From Granulicella sp. L56 (GTDB lineage Bacteria; Acidobacteriota; Terriglobia; Terriglobales; Acidobacteriaceae), in the NCBI RefSeq assembly GCF_009765835.1, contig NZ_LMUS01000004.1:165244-229243 (forward strand): a DNA stretch of 64,000 nucleotides, read 5' to 3'. The notes under the pieces were generated by a model. That model was not told the DNA's origin, searched no databases, and was given only the letters and a program-made list of their open reading frames with translations. The first letter of the stretch is position 1, and the number at the start of each line of letters is the position of its first letter. Below, in pieces: positions 1 through 9,065 of the stretch. Position numbers and translations under genes: made by a program.

Positions 1-289
1 TCCAGAGAAACGGCATCAACGCGGCGCGGGCCTGCTGCGGAGTCGAGCGCACATATTGGCGGACGAGTGAGTCGATGGAGAGATTGTCGTTGTTGGCCTT
101 GGTCAGCAGCGATGGGTCAGCACCCCGGAAGACTTCCTGCCAGCGCAGACCGTCCGTCATCACCAGAAGGACGTGTTCGTTAGCGGGATCGGCTGGTCGG
201 GCGGTGGTCTGCGCCCGCAACGGTGTTACTGCTGCGGACGCGCCAACGATGGCAAAAAAGACAGAGAGTTTCTTCAGGCAAAACTTCAT
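1..289 (-). CDS. secreted alkaline-phosphatase-superfamily protein, N-terminal part
   Basis: This is the first 96 codons of a gene that runs off the left edge of the window. The protein begins MKFCLKKLSVFF, followed by a hydrophobic stretch and a likely signal-peptidase site after LRAQ (about residue 27), so it should be exported. Residues 39-58 read EHVLLVMTDGLRWQEVFRGA, which resembles the opening of sulfatase/phosphodiesterase-type metalloenzymes, where the early Asp binds a metal. The fold is inferred from this short stretch only; the substrate cannot be told. The start is the ATG at 289, chosen because the signal peptide begins there. It is upstream of nothing else in this window. Confidence 0.6.
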   Translation of the reverse strand, partial: MKFCLKKLSVFFAIVGASAAVTPLRAQTTARPADPANEHVLLVMTDGLRWQEVFRGADPSLLTKANNDNLSIDSLVRQYVRSTPQQARAALMPFLW

Positions 290-363
290 GCCGCCATGCT
301 AGATCAGCTTTCGCTGAAATGAACATGTTTCGAAGTTTTAATTCAAGCGGCGTTTGGCTGCGT

Positions 364-2001
364 CTACTTTGCGGCCATTTGAAGCTGCTGCTGGTATTCC
401 TCGTAGGGGCCCTTGTGGTCGGTGATGCGGAAGTTGTCGGGGCCGCCCTCGAAGTGCCAGATGCGGGTTCCGGCCTCTTCGATGAGATCCTGGTCGTGAG
501 TGACGAGGAAGACGGTTCCTTCGTACTTCTGAATCGCCTGGTTGAGCGCGTTGATGCTCTCGAGGTCAAGGTGATTGGTGGGCTCGTCAAGGACGAGGAT
601 GTTGGGCTTCTGCAACATGATCTTGCAGAAGAGCAGCCGCGCCGCCTCACCACCGGATAGTGCGTCCGTCTTCTTGAGGCCTTCTTCGCCCTTGAAGAGC
701 ATCTGGCCGAGGATGCCACGGATGTCTTCCTTGGTGGCCGATGGGTCAAACTGGTGCAGCCAGTCGCTGGCCGTCATGCCCAGCTCGATCGAGCCCTTGT
801 GGTCCTGCGCGAAGTAGCCGATGGAGACTTCGTGGCCCCACTTGACTAAGCCGGAGTCGATGGAGACGTCCTTCTCTTCGACGCCGGGGCCGTTGGCCAG
901 CAGGGCTTTGAGGAGCGTGGTCTTGCCTTGCCCGTTGCGGCCCATGAGGATGACCTTGTCGCCTCGGGTAACAGCGGCGGAGAAGTTATTAATGACGTGC
1001 TCGACCTTGCCGTCCTTCTGCTCGTAGGTCTTGTTGACCTTCTCGAACTCAAGGACGTTCTTTCCCGAGGGGCGTTCCATCTTGAAGCTGATGAAGGGGC
1101 GCGCGATGTTGGAGCGCGCGAGTTCGCTGGTGGCGAGGCGCTCGACTTCCTTTTTGCGGGAGTTGACCTGCGAGCTGCGCGTACCGGCGCTGAAGCGGGC
1201 GATGAAGTCGTTGAGCTGGGCGATCTTCTTTTCGCGCTGCTCGTTCTGGCTCTCGATGCGGGTGCGGACGCTGGTCTTCTGGAAGACCATGTCGTCGTAG
1301 CCGCCGTTGTAGGTGATGATGGTCTCGTAGTCGATGTCGGCGATATGGGTGCAAACGTTGTTGAGGAAGTGCCGATCGTGCGAGATGGTGATGACGGTGC
1401 CGTTATAGCGGAGGAGGAAGTCCTCGAGCCAGTGGATCGATTCGAGGTCGAGATAGTTCGTCGGCTCGTCGAGCAGCAGCGCCTGCGGATTGCCGAAGAG
1501 TGCCTGCGCCAGCAGCACACGTACCTTCTGACCGCCCTGCAGCTCGGACATATGGCGCTCGTGCAGTTCGTCGGGGATATCGAGCCCTTGCAGCAGCACA
1601 GCGGCGTTGGACTCGGCCTCGTAGCCGTCCTCGTCACCGACGATGCCTTCGAGTTCTCCAAGACGTGAACCGTCTTCATCGGTCATCTCGGGTTTGGCAT
1701 AGATCACTTCGCGCTCTTCAAGCGCAGCCCACAGGGCCTTGTTCCCCATGATGACGGTGTCAATGACGCGGTAGGCGTCGAAGGCGTACTGGTCCTGCGA
1801 GAGAACACCGATTTTTTTGGGGCGGACGACGTTGCCCTTCTGGGCGTCGATCTCGCCGGTGAGCACCTTCATAAAGGTGGATTTGCCGGCCCCGTTGGGA
1901 CCGGTGAGGCCGTAGCGGCGGCCCTGGGTGAAGGTGACGGAGACATCCTCGAAGAGCAGCTTCGAGCCGTAGCGCATGGTGACATTGGAGACTGAGATCA
2001 T
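364..2001 (-). CDS. ybiT: ABC-F family ATPase, YbiT-like
   Basis: A soluble protein of 545 residues with two ABC ATPase domains and no membrane segment, as in the ABC-F family, whose members act on ribosomes. Walker A motifs are at residues 34-42 (GPNGAGKST) and 354-362 (GRNGQGKTT), and the first Walker B is near 173-180 (LLLDEPTN). The first ABC signature is LQGGQ (154-158) rather than the usual LSGGQ; the second is LSGGE. The inter-domain linker (about 240-300) is rich in charged residues and Ser. Overall resemblance is strongest to E. coli YbiT (about 530 residues). The ATG at 2001 is preceded by AAGGAA. Family membership is clear; a role in rescuing stalled ribosomes is inferred from the family. 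Confidence 0.9.
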   Translation of the reverse strand: MISVSNVTMRYGSKLLFEDVSVTFTQGRRYGLTGPNGAGKSTFMKVLTGEIDAQKGNVVRPKKIGVLSQDQYAFDAYRVIDTVIMGNKALWAALEEREVIYAKPEMTDEDGSRLGELEGIVGDEDGYEAESNAAVLLQGLDIPDELHERHMSELQGGQKVRVLLAQALFGNPQALLLDEPTNYLDLESIHWLEDFLLRYNGTVITISHDRHFLNNVCTHIADIDYETIITYNGGYDDMVFQKTSVRTRIESQNEQREKKIAQLNDFIARFSAGTRSSQVNSRKKEVERLATSELARSNIARPFISFKMERPSGKNVLEFEKVNKTYEQKDGKVEHVINNFSAAVTRGDKVILMGRNGQGKTTLLKALLANGPGVEEKDVSIDSGLVKWGHEVSIGYFAQDHKGSIELGMTASDWLHQFDPSATKEDIRGILGQMLFKGEEGLKKTDALSGGEAARLLFCKIMLQKPNILVLDEPTNHLDLESINALNQAIQKYEGTVFLVTHDQDLIEEAGTRIWHFEGGPDNFRITDHKGPYEEYQQQLQMAAK

Positions 2002-2317
2002 GGGATTCCTTCTATTTTACAGGGCTTTGCGTTGCGGCGCCGATCAAGAAGTCAATGCACGAGCAACGCATGGCAAACGCCATCGTAAAAATAGGAGCAA
2101 GCGTGGAAACGAGCCATCCATAAACCCCGGTGAGTCCAGGCTGCGGATGCGCAGGACGAAGCTCTAGTCCTTTTCGACGATAGCTGAGAGTTCGCTGAAG
2201 CCGGCTATATTTTCGGACATGACTTTAGCGAAAGTATTGTCCAACTACAGAAATTAAAACGCTGCTCCCCCTCTGCGGCTGGTTGGCACGCAGAGAGGAA
2301 GCGCGATCGGGTTTCGT
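2002..2317. other. intergenic region between ABC-F and helicase genes
   Basis: These 316 bases contain no convincing gene. On the minus strand they hold the 3' end of the helicase transcript, with a weak terminator-like hairpin at 2271-2295, and presumably the promoter of the ABC-F gene. I saw no clear promoter hexamers. Confidence 0.5.
2251..2295 (-). terminator. possible terminator of the helicase gene
   Basis: CTCTGCG at 2271-2277 pairs with CGCAGAG at 2289-2295 around an 11-base loop. Reading on the minus strand, the hairpin is followed by a T-rich stretch (complement of 2251-2260). The stem is short and the T run is about eight bases after it, so this is only a candidate. Confidence 0.35.
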
Positions 2318-3838
2318 TTATTGGCCGCGACGAGCTGGACCAGAGCGGCTGCTACCGGGGCGGCTGCTGGGACGGCTGCCTGCGCCGGGCCCGCGACCTC
2401 CAGAGCTGCGTCCACCGGAGAATCCGCCGCCGCCACTCTTGCCGCGGCTGCGGAAGCCACCACCGCCGCTTCCCTTCGCCGCCTTGTAGGGGCTGGGGCT
2501 TGCGGCCATCGGGGTAACAGGATCGTTGCCGCGCCAGGAACGGCTTTCGAGCTGCATCAAATTCTGTCCCTGAGCTGTTGTGTCGAGGGGTTGATTGCGC
2601 AGTTCCTTCTCAAGATTCTTATCGGCTTCGCGCCACTCGAACTTTATCTTCAGCTCACGCTCCAGCTTGCGGGCGTCGTGCTTTTCCTGAGGCATGACGA
2701 AGGTGGTCGCAACCCCCTTCTTGCCAGCGCGACCGGTGCGGCCGATGCGGTGAACAAAGTCCTCGGAGGCATTGGGCAGATCGTAGTTCACGACGTGAGC
2801 AATGTCCTGCACGTCGATGCCGCGCGCCGCAACGTCGGTGGCGACAAGAACGCGGTGCTTGCCGTTCTGGAAACCCTTCAGAGCCGCCGTACGCTGCGAC
2901 TGGCTACGGTCTCCGTGAATGACGTCGGAGTCGTGGCCCAGCCTCTCCAGCTTCTTCGAGATGCGATCGGCTCCATGCTTGGTGCGCGAGAAGACGAGGA
3001 AGGTTCCCTCCTCTTCGCGCAGCATCTGGTCGAGCAGGCCCAGCTTCTGGTCCTGCATGACGGTGTAGACGCGAAGCTCTACACGATCAGAGGGCTTCGA
3101 GGTCTGGCCGATCTCGATGCGGACCGGCTTGTTGACGTAGTCGCGAACGATCTCGCGGATATTGGCGTCGAGCGTGGCCGAGTAGCACATCGTCTGCCGG
3201 GTCTTCGGTACCGCGCCGACGATGCGGCGGATGGCGGGCAGAAAGCCCATGTCCAACATGCGGTCCACTTCGTCGAGCACAAGCATCTCGACGGCGTTGA
3301 TGTTGATCTCGCGACGGCGCAGGAAGTCTTCGAGCCGTCCCGGCGTGGCCACAACCAGGCGCGGGCCGCGGTCGAGTTGGTCAAGCTGGTTGTTCTCCGA
3401 CAGGCCGCCACAGACCAGCACAGCATCGTTCTTCGAGCCGGGAACCAGCTTCCAATAGGCTTCGAGCACCTGCATCGCAAGCTCGCGGGTGGGCAGCAAA
3501 ATCAGGGCGCGAATCGGACCGCGCTTGCCTTTTGTGCTGGGTACAGAGTTTGCATCCATGCGCTCGATCATCGGGATCAGGAAGCTGAGCGTCTTGCCCG
3601 TGCCGGTCGAGGCGGTGGCAAGGATGTCTGCGCCTTCGAGCGCTGGCGGAATAGCCTTGGCCTGAACCGGAGTGGGAATGCTAAAGCCAGCATTGCTTAG
3701 ACGGTTTTTGAGGGAGTCAGAGATGTTGAAGTCGGTGAAGCGAACATCGTTGGTGAGGGGAAGGCTGGTCGAGTTTACGCTGGCGCTAACTTCAGCCTGG
3801 GGTATAAGTGCTTGTGGTTCAAGAGTTGCGGTAGTCAA
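2318..3838 (-). CDS. rhlE: DEAD-box RNA helicase, RhlE-like, with DEVD motif II
   Basis: An ATP-dependent RNA helicase of 506 residues. Visible motifs are a Q-motif region (FTDFNIS ... IPTPVQ, about 35-59), motif I ASTGTGKT (76-83), motif Ia PTREL (116-120), motif II DEVD (189-192), SAT (220-222) and the C-terminal HRIGRTGRAG. Motif II has Val where the family name calls for Ala. The last 60 residues are rich in Gly, Ser and Arg, a typical RNA-binding tail. The start is a TTG at 3838, supported by AGGA six bases upstream; no in-frame ATG lies close. The role is RNA unwinding in ribosome assembly or decay, inferred from the family. A 393-base leader precedes it. Confidence 0.9.
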   Translation of the reverse strand: MTTATLEPQALIPQAEVSASVNSTSLPLTNDVRFTDFNISDSLKNRLSNAGFSIPTPVQAKAIPPALEGADILATASTGTGKTLSFLIPMIERMDANSVPSTKGKRGPIRALILLPTRELAMQVLEAYWKLVPGSKNDAVLVCGGLSENNQLDQLDRGPRLVVATPGRLEDFLRRREININAVEMLVLDEVDRMLDMGFLPAIRRIVGAVPKTRQTMCYSATLDANIREIVRDYVNKPVRIEIGQTSKPSDRVELRVYTVMQDQKLGLLDQMLREEEGTFLVFSRTKHGADRISKKLERLGHDSDVIHGDRSQSQRTAALKGFQNGKHRVLVATDVAARGIDVQDIAHVVNYDLPNASEDFVHRIGRTGRAGKKGVATTFVMPQEKHDARKLERELKIKFEWREADKNLEKELRNQPLDTTAQGQNLMQLESRSWRGNDPVTPMAASPSPYKAAKGSGGGGFRSRGKSGGGGFSGGRSSGGRGPGAGSRPSSRPGSSRSGPARRGQ

Positions 3839-4231
3839 GAATTATCCTTTAAGGAGTTGGAGAGATCGACGAATGGATGCAGGGGTGCCGAAGCACCATG
3901 GATTCTGATATCAGCATTGCTGTCGGTTATCGAAGCGCTGCTGCTGCACGGCGAGACCTGTCCTGTGACGGGCCTTCCAGCCAGAGCAACCAGCGCGGCT
4001 TCCGATTTTTTGAAGGAAGATAAGCGGTGGGGAGAGGCGAATCGCAGTCTCTGGCCAAACCCCGAATTCCATGGAGGGTCTTTGCCTGCGATGCCCGCAC
4101 TCGTTCTTTCCAGAGTGCATAAACAGAATACCACAGATTGCCCTCTACGAAGGACTCTGCTGTCCATGCATCTTCGCAACGTATCTGCCAAGGCCTCGGG
4201 AGCAGGTGAAGCAGATTGGATTCGAAGCCTT
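3839..4231 (-). other. non-coding leader upstream of the helicase
   Basis: There is no plausible gene in these 393 bases; the open frames here have random-looking composition. On the minus strand the region ends in a good ribosome-binding site for the helicase. It contains a perfect hairpin at 3884-3897 whose transcript would be GGUGC-UUCG-GCACC, a very stable tetraloop, about 46 bases before the start. Helicase genes in other bacteria often have long regulated leaders; whether that is so here is inference. Confidence 0.4.
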
Positions 4232-5173
4232 TCAATCCCTATTTCTATCGAATTTGCCCATGTGCCCGCGCAGACCGTCCAATATTCCCAGACCGGCACA
4301 GTAGCACTTGTTCCATTTCTGGTCTTCTCCGAGAATGGTTTTGGCATGTTCCTTGAAGCTGTCCCGATAAAGTCTGAGACAGAACTTTGGGAAAATTTTC
4401 CAGTATTTCCGCGTCAGCCAGATTCGATTCCGATCCTGGTAGTAACGCCGAACTGCGCTGTAGTTGGCCGTTTGAAAGAGCCGGACGCCCCAAAGTCGAA
4501 GGACCGTCGGATGGCCGGGAGAATGTAAAAGGACCGCATCTCTGCACTCTTCAATCAGGTGTCCGCTGCTGCGCAGACGAAGACTATATTCACTGTCGAC
4601 ACTGTCGATAAAGAGTTCCTCTTCAAACAAACCATGCTCACGAAACGAGGAGACGCGCATCAAGCTGCCTGACGTCATCGCAGTCTCAAGGCCACCGCTC
4701 TTTGCTGCATCCTGCGGGAGAGGGATTCCAGAACGTTTATCAACATAGCGGGGAACAAGAATCCCAAGCCGGTCTCTCTTTGAGATGTTTTCGAAAGCAT
4801 GGAGCATGGCATCCATGAATCCTTCCGTGACGGCGCTGTCCTGATCGAAGAGGATGACCCATTCGAATGCATTGGCTTCAGCCCAACGGATACCAGTGTT
4901 CAAAGCAGCGCCAATCCCAAGATTTTCGCCGTTCTCAATCAGTTCAAACCCTACCTGGTGGCTCGCAGATCGCAGCCGATGGATTGCACCCTGTGGAGAA
5001 CCGTTGTCGACCACGACCAAACCCTGCACCTGCTGTCGCACCTTCGATAGATTTTCCAATACATCCGGATCTGGATGAAAGGTGACAATCACCGCGCATA
5101 CGCCGTTGCTTACCATATCTGCAATCTCAACTATCTCCTGCCGATCTGTGCCGGACTCATCCGCTTTCTGCAT
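4232..5173 (-). CDS. glycosyltransferase family 2, rhamnosyltransferase-like
   Basis: A GT-A fold sugar transferase. Beginning at CAVIVTFHPD it shows the GT2 layout: VVVDNGS, then ENLGIGAALNTGI and a DXD-like FDQDSA, followed by a C-terminal acceptor region (LLHSPGHPT, YYQDRNRIWL) like that of RfbF/RgpB-type rhamnosyltransferases. The open frame reaches 5314, but its first 47 codons look unlike a protein of this family. ATG codons at 5173 and 5116 both have passable GGA/GAG sites, and I chose 5173 without strong preference. It is divergent from the flippase gene at 5375 and belongs to the polysaccharide cluster. The sugar donor cannot be told from sequence. Confidence 0.8.
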   Translation of the reverse strand: MQKADESGTDRQEIVEIADMVSNGVCAVIVTFHPDPDVLENLSKVRQQVQGLVVVDNGSPQGAIHRLRSASHQVGFELIENGENLGIGAALNTGIRWAEANAFEWVILFDQDSAVTEGFMDAMLHAFENISKRDRLGILVPRYVDKRSGIPLPQDAAKSGGLETAMTSGSLMRVSSFREHGLFEEELFIDSVDSEYSLRLRSSGHLIEECRDAVLLHSPGHPTVLRLWGVRLFQTANYSAVRRYYQDRNRIWLTRKYWKIFPKFCLRLYRDSFKEHAKTILGEDQKWNKCYCAGLGILDGLRGHMGKFDRNRD

Positions 5174-5374
5174 CAAGTCTATTCCACGGCACCATGCACG
5201 CCGAAGCCTTTTCGTGCTGCAAGATGTTCTCTTGTTCAACGCTGGAAAGAAAAATATCGTATCCGGGCTTTTCGAAACTTTGCTCAATGTTTTGAGCGTT
5301 TCGCTTGCGAACATGATTCACTCCCACCCTCTCCCTAGTCACACAGTTAGAATGGCAGAGGAATCTGGAGTTTT

Positions 5375-6760
5375 ATGTATTCTTCAATGCAGCGCATTCG
5401 TCGTCGCATCAGCGAAGACCCGCGATTGGGCCGCATTCTCCACGGAGGCGCTTCCGCTTTGGTAAGCCGAGGGGTCGCACTGCTGGTGAGCGCTATAACC
5501 CTGCCGCTCACAATCCGATATCTTGGCCCACTGCAATATGGCATTTGGATTACGATCAGCACGACAGTGGTGATGCTGGCGGTAATGGATTTGGGCATAG
5601 CAAATACGCTTACCAATATGATCTCCCAAGCGTATGCCCACGATGATCGGGGAGCTGCCCAGCGTTATTATGCGACAGCTTTCTGGAGTAGCGTCAGCAT
5701 TAGTACCGTTCTTGGCCTCATCGCCTTGATGCTATGGCCACACATGAATTGGGGAGATCTTTTTCATCTTCAAAACCCAGCCTTGATTCACGAGGTCTCC
5801 CTATGTGTTGCGATTGCGCTGGGATTCTTCCTCTTGAGTCTGCCGCTCAATCTAGTGCACAGAATCCTGAGCGGATATCAGCAGACACAAATCACAAACT
5901 ATTTCACCTTGATGAGCAACATACTATCGCTAATAGTTATTGTGACCGTAATTAAGCTGCGTGGTTCATTGGTCACACTAATGCTGATGTACTCCTGTGC
6001 CCTGCTGTTCGGCAATGTCTTGCTTAACATCTGGGTAAACCTGTGGGACAGGCCTTGGCTCATGCCGTCGCCACGCTTTATACGGCGAGCGGTCGTCAGC
6101 GACTTGATGAGCACAGGAATGGGATTTTTTGTCCTGCAACTGGCCGGCATCGTGGTCTTCAATTCAGATAACCTGATCATTACGCATTATCTGGGTGCAG
6201 CCGACGTAACTCCGTACAGCGTGACCTGGAGACTTGCGGGATATGCCGCGGTATTACAGACCGCCGTGCTGCCTTCGCTATGGCCGGCATATGCAGAGGC
6301 GTACGCGCGCGGCGAGTATGGCTGGGTGCGCCGGATGTTCTGGAACACTGTCAAGGTAGCCATGGGAGCAGTTGCGATAGCGGTTCTGATCCTGAGCTTT
6401 TTTGGACAATGGCTGATCCGATGGTATGCAGGACCGGCGGCTGTGCCAACTGCGTTGCTCCTCTTCGCCATTTGCGCCTGGACATTGCTTTGTGCAGGAA
6501 TGGAGCTACAGGCATGCTTGCTGGCGGCAATCAATCGGATCAAAGTTCAGGGCATACTTTCTGTATTTGCGGCAGCATTGAATATTGTCCTGTCGATCTA
6601 TCTGGTAAAGAGATTGGGAAGCCTTGGGGTGATCCTCGGAACAATTCTGTCCTATCTGCTGATTCTGGTAGTACCGCAAACAGTGATTGTATGGCGGGCT
6701 CTTTATCGGCCTCCTCAGAAGGCAGCGATTTTAGATATACGAGATAAGCAACATGCTTAA
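5375..6760 (+). CDS. Wzx-like polysaccharide flippase
   Basis: A 461-residue integral membrane protein with about 12-14 hydrophobic segments, starting with a basic N-terminus (MYSSMQRIRRRI) and a first segment around residues 28-50. The pattern SRGVALLVSAITLPLTIRYL with YGIW soon after is typical of oligosaccharide flippases of the MOP superfamily (PF01943/PF13440). It would move lipid-linked oligosaccharide across the inner membrane for O-antigen or exopolysaccharide assembly. The ATG at 5375 follows CTGGAG closely. The 3' end overlaps the next gene by eight bases, indicating translational coupling with the GT9 enzyme. Confidence 0.85.
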   Translation: MYSSMQRIRRRISEDPRLGRILHGGASALVSRGVALLVSAITLPLTIRYLGPLQYGIWITISTTVVMLAVMDLGIANTLTNMISQAYAHDDRGAAQRYYATAFWSSVSISTVLGLIALMLWPHMNWGDLFHLQNPALIHEVSLCVAIALGFFLLSLPLNLVHRILSGYQQTQITNYFTLMSNILSLIVIVTVIKLRGSLVTLMLMYSCALLFGNVLLNIWVNLWDRPWLMPSPRFIRRAVVSDLMSTGMGFFVLQLAGIVVFNSDNLIITHYLGAADVTPYSVTWRLAGYAAVLQTAVLPSLWPAYAEAYARGEYGWVRRMFWNTVKVAMGAVAIAVLILSFFGQWLIRWYAGPAAVPTALLLFAICAWTLLCAGMELQACLLAAINRIKVQGILSVFAAALNIVLSIYLVKRLGSLGVILGTILSYLLILVVPQTVIVWRALYRPPQKAAILDIRDKQHA

Positions 6761-8072
6761 GCGCGTATTGAAACCAGTGCTGGGCCCTCTCTACCACCAG
6801 ATTTATCTACCACTGTTGGACCGATCAGCAATATTTGCCTTTCGATGGAGCGTAAATCTGGCACGGATGCTGCGTATCCTGCCGCAATCCGGTTCAAAGC
6901 CGCCGGGGGGGCAGGAGAGGTTTTTGATTGTGAGTCTGACATCGCATCTGGGTGACACCATCCTAAAGATGCCGATGATCGAAGCTCTGCGCAAAGAGCA
7001 TCCACACGCCAGGATTGAGTGCGCCGTGGAAGCCGGAGCTGCCCCTCTTCTGCAAAGAATGTCAGCCATCGACCATGTCTACGCTCTGAAGTTAGGCAGC
7101 GCTCCTCCTATAACCCGGTCACTCTCAGTGCAGCGCACATTGCGCGTGGTGGGTTGCTACTGGCAGCAGATGCGCCAGAGTGCCCCAACGATATGCGTGA
7201 TGCCACGATGGGGTGATGATCTCTTCCGATCAAATATGCTCGGCTATTTGACAGGAGCGTCGCGCCGAATAGGTTTCGCCTCCGATGTAAGCGCTGCTCA
7301 ACAGAAGCAACTTCCGCATCGTGATGCCCTGCTAACCGAACGAATTCAAGGTGGCCGTGGCATGCACGAGGCGGCGAAGTTCTGTCTGCTCTTGCGTAAC
7401 GCAGGATTAATTCCGAAAGTTGACACTCGGGAAATCTGCGCCAGCGTCATCGTCTCACTAAAACAGATCGCCGCAGCGATCGACTGGCCCAGTTTGGCAG
7501 ACCGGATCGGAGTGGACGCAACCTCGCCCTTTGCAGTGATTGCACCTGGCGCAAGTATGCCAAAGAAGGTATGGCCGATTGAGTTATGGGCGCAGGTGAT
7601 GCAAGATCTTCGCGCCAAAGGGCTTCAGGTGGTGGTGCTATCTGGCGCTCATGATGCAGCAATTGCACGACAGTTACACGAGCACAACGGTGGCTGGGCT
7701 ACGCTGGTCGCAGGCGGGACAAGCCTGTCGGAATCGGCGACGCTGATCTCTCATGCGAAGCTGTTCCTCGGTAATGACTCCGGCCCCGGACATGTTGCTG
7801 GAGCATTGGGTGTACCGACCGTCATTCTCTTTATCTCTGAAGAAGGATACGATCCCGATGGACCGTGGAACCCGCGACGCATCCATCCGATTGGTCCACA
7901 TGTGGCGTTCTGCCGCCCTTCTAAATGCGTCCCTCCTTGTCTTCTATGCTGCGAAGCGGCGGAAGCCCACTGCATCAAAACAATCCAGCCCTTCGAAGTG
8001 CTCCAAGCCGCCACGCTTCAGATGGAGCGGGCCGAAGCTATCCACGCGACGCCAACTGGAGTACAAAGTTGA
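6753..8072 (+). CDS. glycosyltransferase family 9, heptosyltransferase-like
   Basis: A 439-residue GT-B protein. Key regions are FLIVSLTSHLGDTILKMPMI (about 57-76, the GT9 N-terminal motif with the GD pair), APGASMPKKVWPIELW (C-terminal domain, donor site) and GNDSGPGHVAGALGVPTV, the hallmark of the ADP-heptose:LPS heptosyltransferase family. It would add a sugar to a lipid-linked or core oligosaccharide. A CxxC-rich tail (PSKCVPPCLLCC, about 395-406) is unusual and may bind metal or be structural. It overlaps the flippase stop at its start and the following GT2 start at its stop (TTGA). The substrate is unknown. Confidence 0.85.
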   Translation: MLKRVLKPVLGPLYHQIYLPLLDRSAIFAFRWSVNLARMLRILPQSGSKPPGGQERFLIVSLTSHLGDTILKMPMIEALRKEHPHARIECAVEAGAAPLLQRMSAIDHVYALKLGSAPPITRSLSVQRTLRVVGCYWQQMRQSAPTICVMPRWGDDLFRSNMLGYLTGASRRIGFASDVSAAQQKQLPHRDALLTERIQGGRGMHEAAKFCLLLRNAGLIPKVDTREICASVIVSLKQIAAAIDWPSLADRIGVDATSPFAVIAPGASMPKKVWPIELWAQVMQDLRAKGLQVVVLSGAHDAAIARQLHEHNGGWATLVAGGTSLSESATLISHAKLFLGNDSGPGHVAGALGVPTVILFISEEGYDPDGPWNPRRIHPIGPHVAFCRPSKCVPPCLLCCEAAEAHCIKTIQPFEVLQAATLQMERAEAIHATPTGVQS

Positions 8073-9046
8073 ACAACACGCCTGAGATTGAAATTCTGCT
8101 GGCTACTTATAACGGCGAGCGCTTTCTGCGCGAACAGATCGACTCAATCCTGGCGCAGGATTATGGAAATTGGCGAGTGCTGGCCCGAGACGATGGATCG
8201 ACCGACGGCACGGTATCGATTCTCAAGGAATATGCGGGGCGTCTTCCAAGCCATTTCCGGGTGCTGCCTGCAAGCGCTGGAACCGGTCATCCCAAATGGA
8301 ATTTTCTGCGGCTGATGGAAGCTTCAACCAGCGAATATATCTGTTTCGCCGACCAGGACGACGTCTGGTTGCCGCAAAAGCTGACGTTGACGATGCAGGC
8401 GATGGGGCGGCTCGAAGCGAGGCATGGCACAACGGTCCCCCTGCTGGCGTTTACCGATCTACGTGTAGTTGATGAGAACCTGGCGACGATAGCCGAATCG
8501 CTCTGGAAACTTCATTGCCTCAATCCCCGGCAGGTCAATCACTTCGCTCGACTGATTGGGCAAAATGTCGTCACCGGATCCACCGCGATGGCAAATCGTA
8601 GTCTGGTAGAACTCGCATTGCGTATGCCGGAGGCGGCGGACATGCACGACAGTTGGGTCGCCCTCGTGGCGTCGGCATTTGGAGCAGGCGAAGCCGTGCC
8701 CGTGCAGACAGTACTCTATCGACAACACGGCGGAAATATACTTGGAGCAATAGAAATGCAAGACCGGTCGGCGGCAGCTCAGCCACACGACAACAAAGAA
8801 GAACAGCGACGATTGGATCTAATGGAGCGCCAGGCAAAAGCCATGTTGCGCGCATATGGCAGCGAGTTACCACCGAACAAACTTCACCTGTTACAGAACC
8901 TCTTACGATGCCCGCAAAGTAATCAGAGGTTTGTGCGTGTCTGGATAGCGCTGCGATATGGCTTGTACGTGCCTTGGGCGCCGAACAATTTGTCCATGCT
9001 GCGCTACCTGTGGGACATGAACGCGACAAGCAATCAAACTCGATAA
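8069..9046 (+). CDS. glycosyltransferase family 2
   Basis: A 325-residue GT-A enzyme. It opens with EIEILLATYNGERFLREQID, then RDDGSTDGT (nucleotide-sugar binding) and FADQDDVWL (the DXD-like metal site), all near the N-terminus as in the rhamnosyl/glycosyl GT2 group. The best start is TTG at 8069: CTGGAG lies seven bases upstream and the codon overlaps the TGA of the GT9 gene. The open frame extends to 7925, but that part lies inside the previous gene. The C-terminal half (VLYRQHGGNILG) matches the usual acceptor-side motif of this group. It acts in the same polysaccharide pathway as its neighbours. Confidence 0.85.
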   Translation: MNNTPEIEILLATYNGERFLREQIDSILAQDYGNWRVLARDDGSTDGTVSILKEYAGRLPSHFRVLPASAGTGHPKWNFLRLMEASTSEYICFADQDDVWLPQKLTLTMQAMGRLEARHGTTVPLLAFTDLRVVDENLATIAESLWKLHCLNPRQVNHFARLIGQNVVTGSTAMANRSLVELALRMPEAADMHDSWVALVASAFGAGEAVPVQTVLYRQHGGNILGAIEMQDRSAAAQPHDNKEEQRRLDLMERQAKAMLRAYGSELPPNKLHLLQNLLRCPQSNQRFVRVWIALRYGLYVPWAPNNLSMLRYLWDMNATSNQTR

Positions 9047-9065
9047 TTCGTATATCCCATGCGGC

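Noticed and set aside
2321..3700. A 459-codon plus-strand open frame antisense to the helicase
   Set aside because: It overlaps a certain gene fully, shows repetitive Ala/Thr/Leu composition and has no ribosome-binding site.
3812..4528. A 238-codon plus-strand open frame upstream of the helicase
   Set aside because: It overlaps the glycosyltransferase gene on the other strand and has a random-looking sequence.
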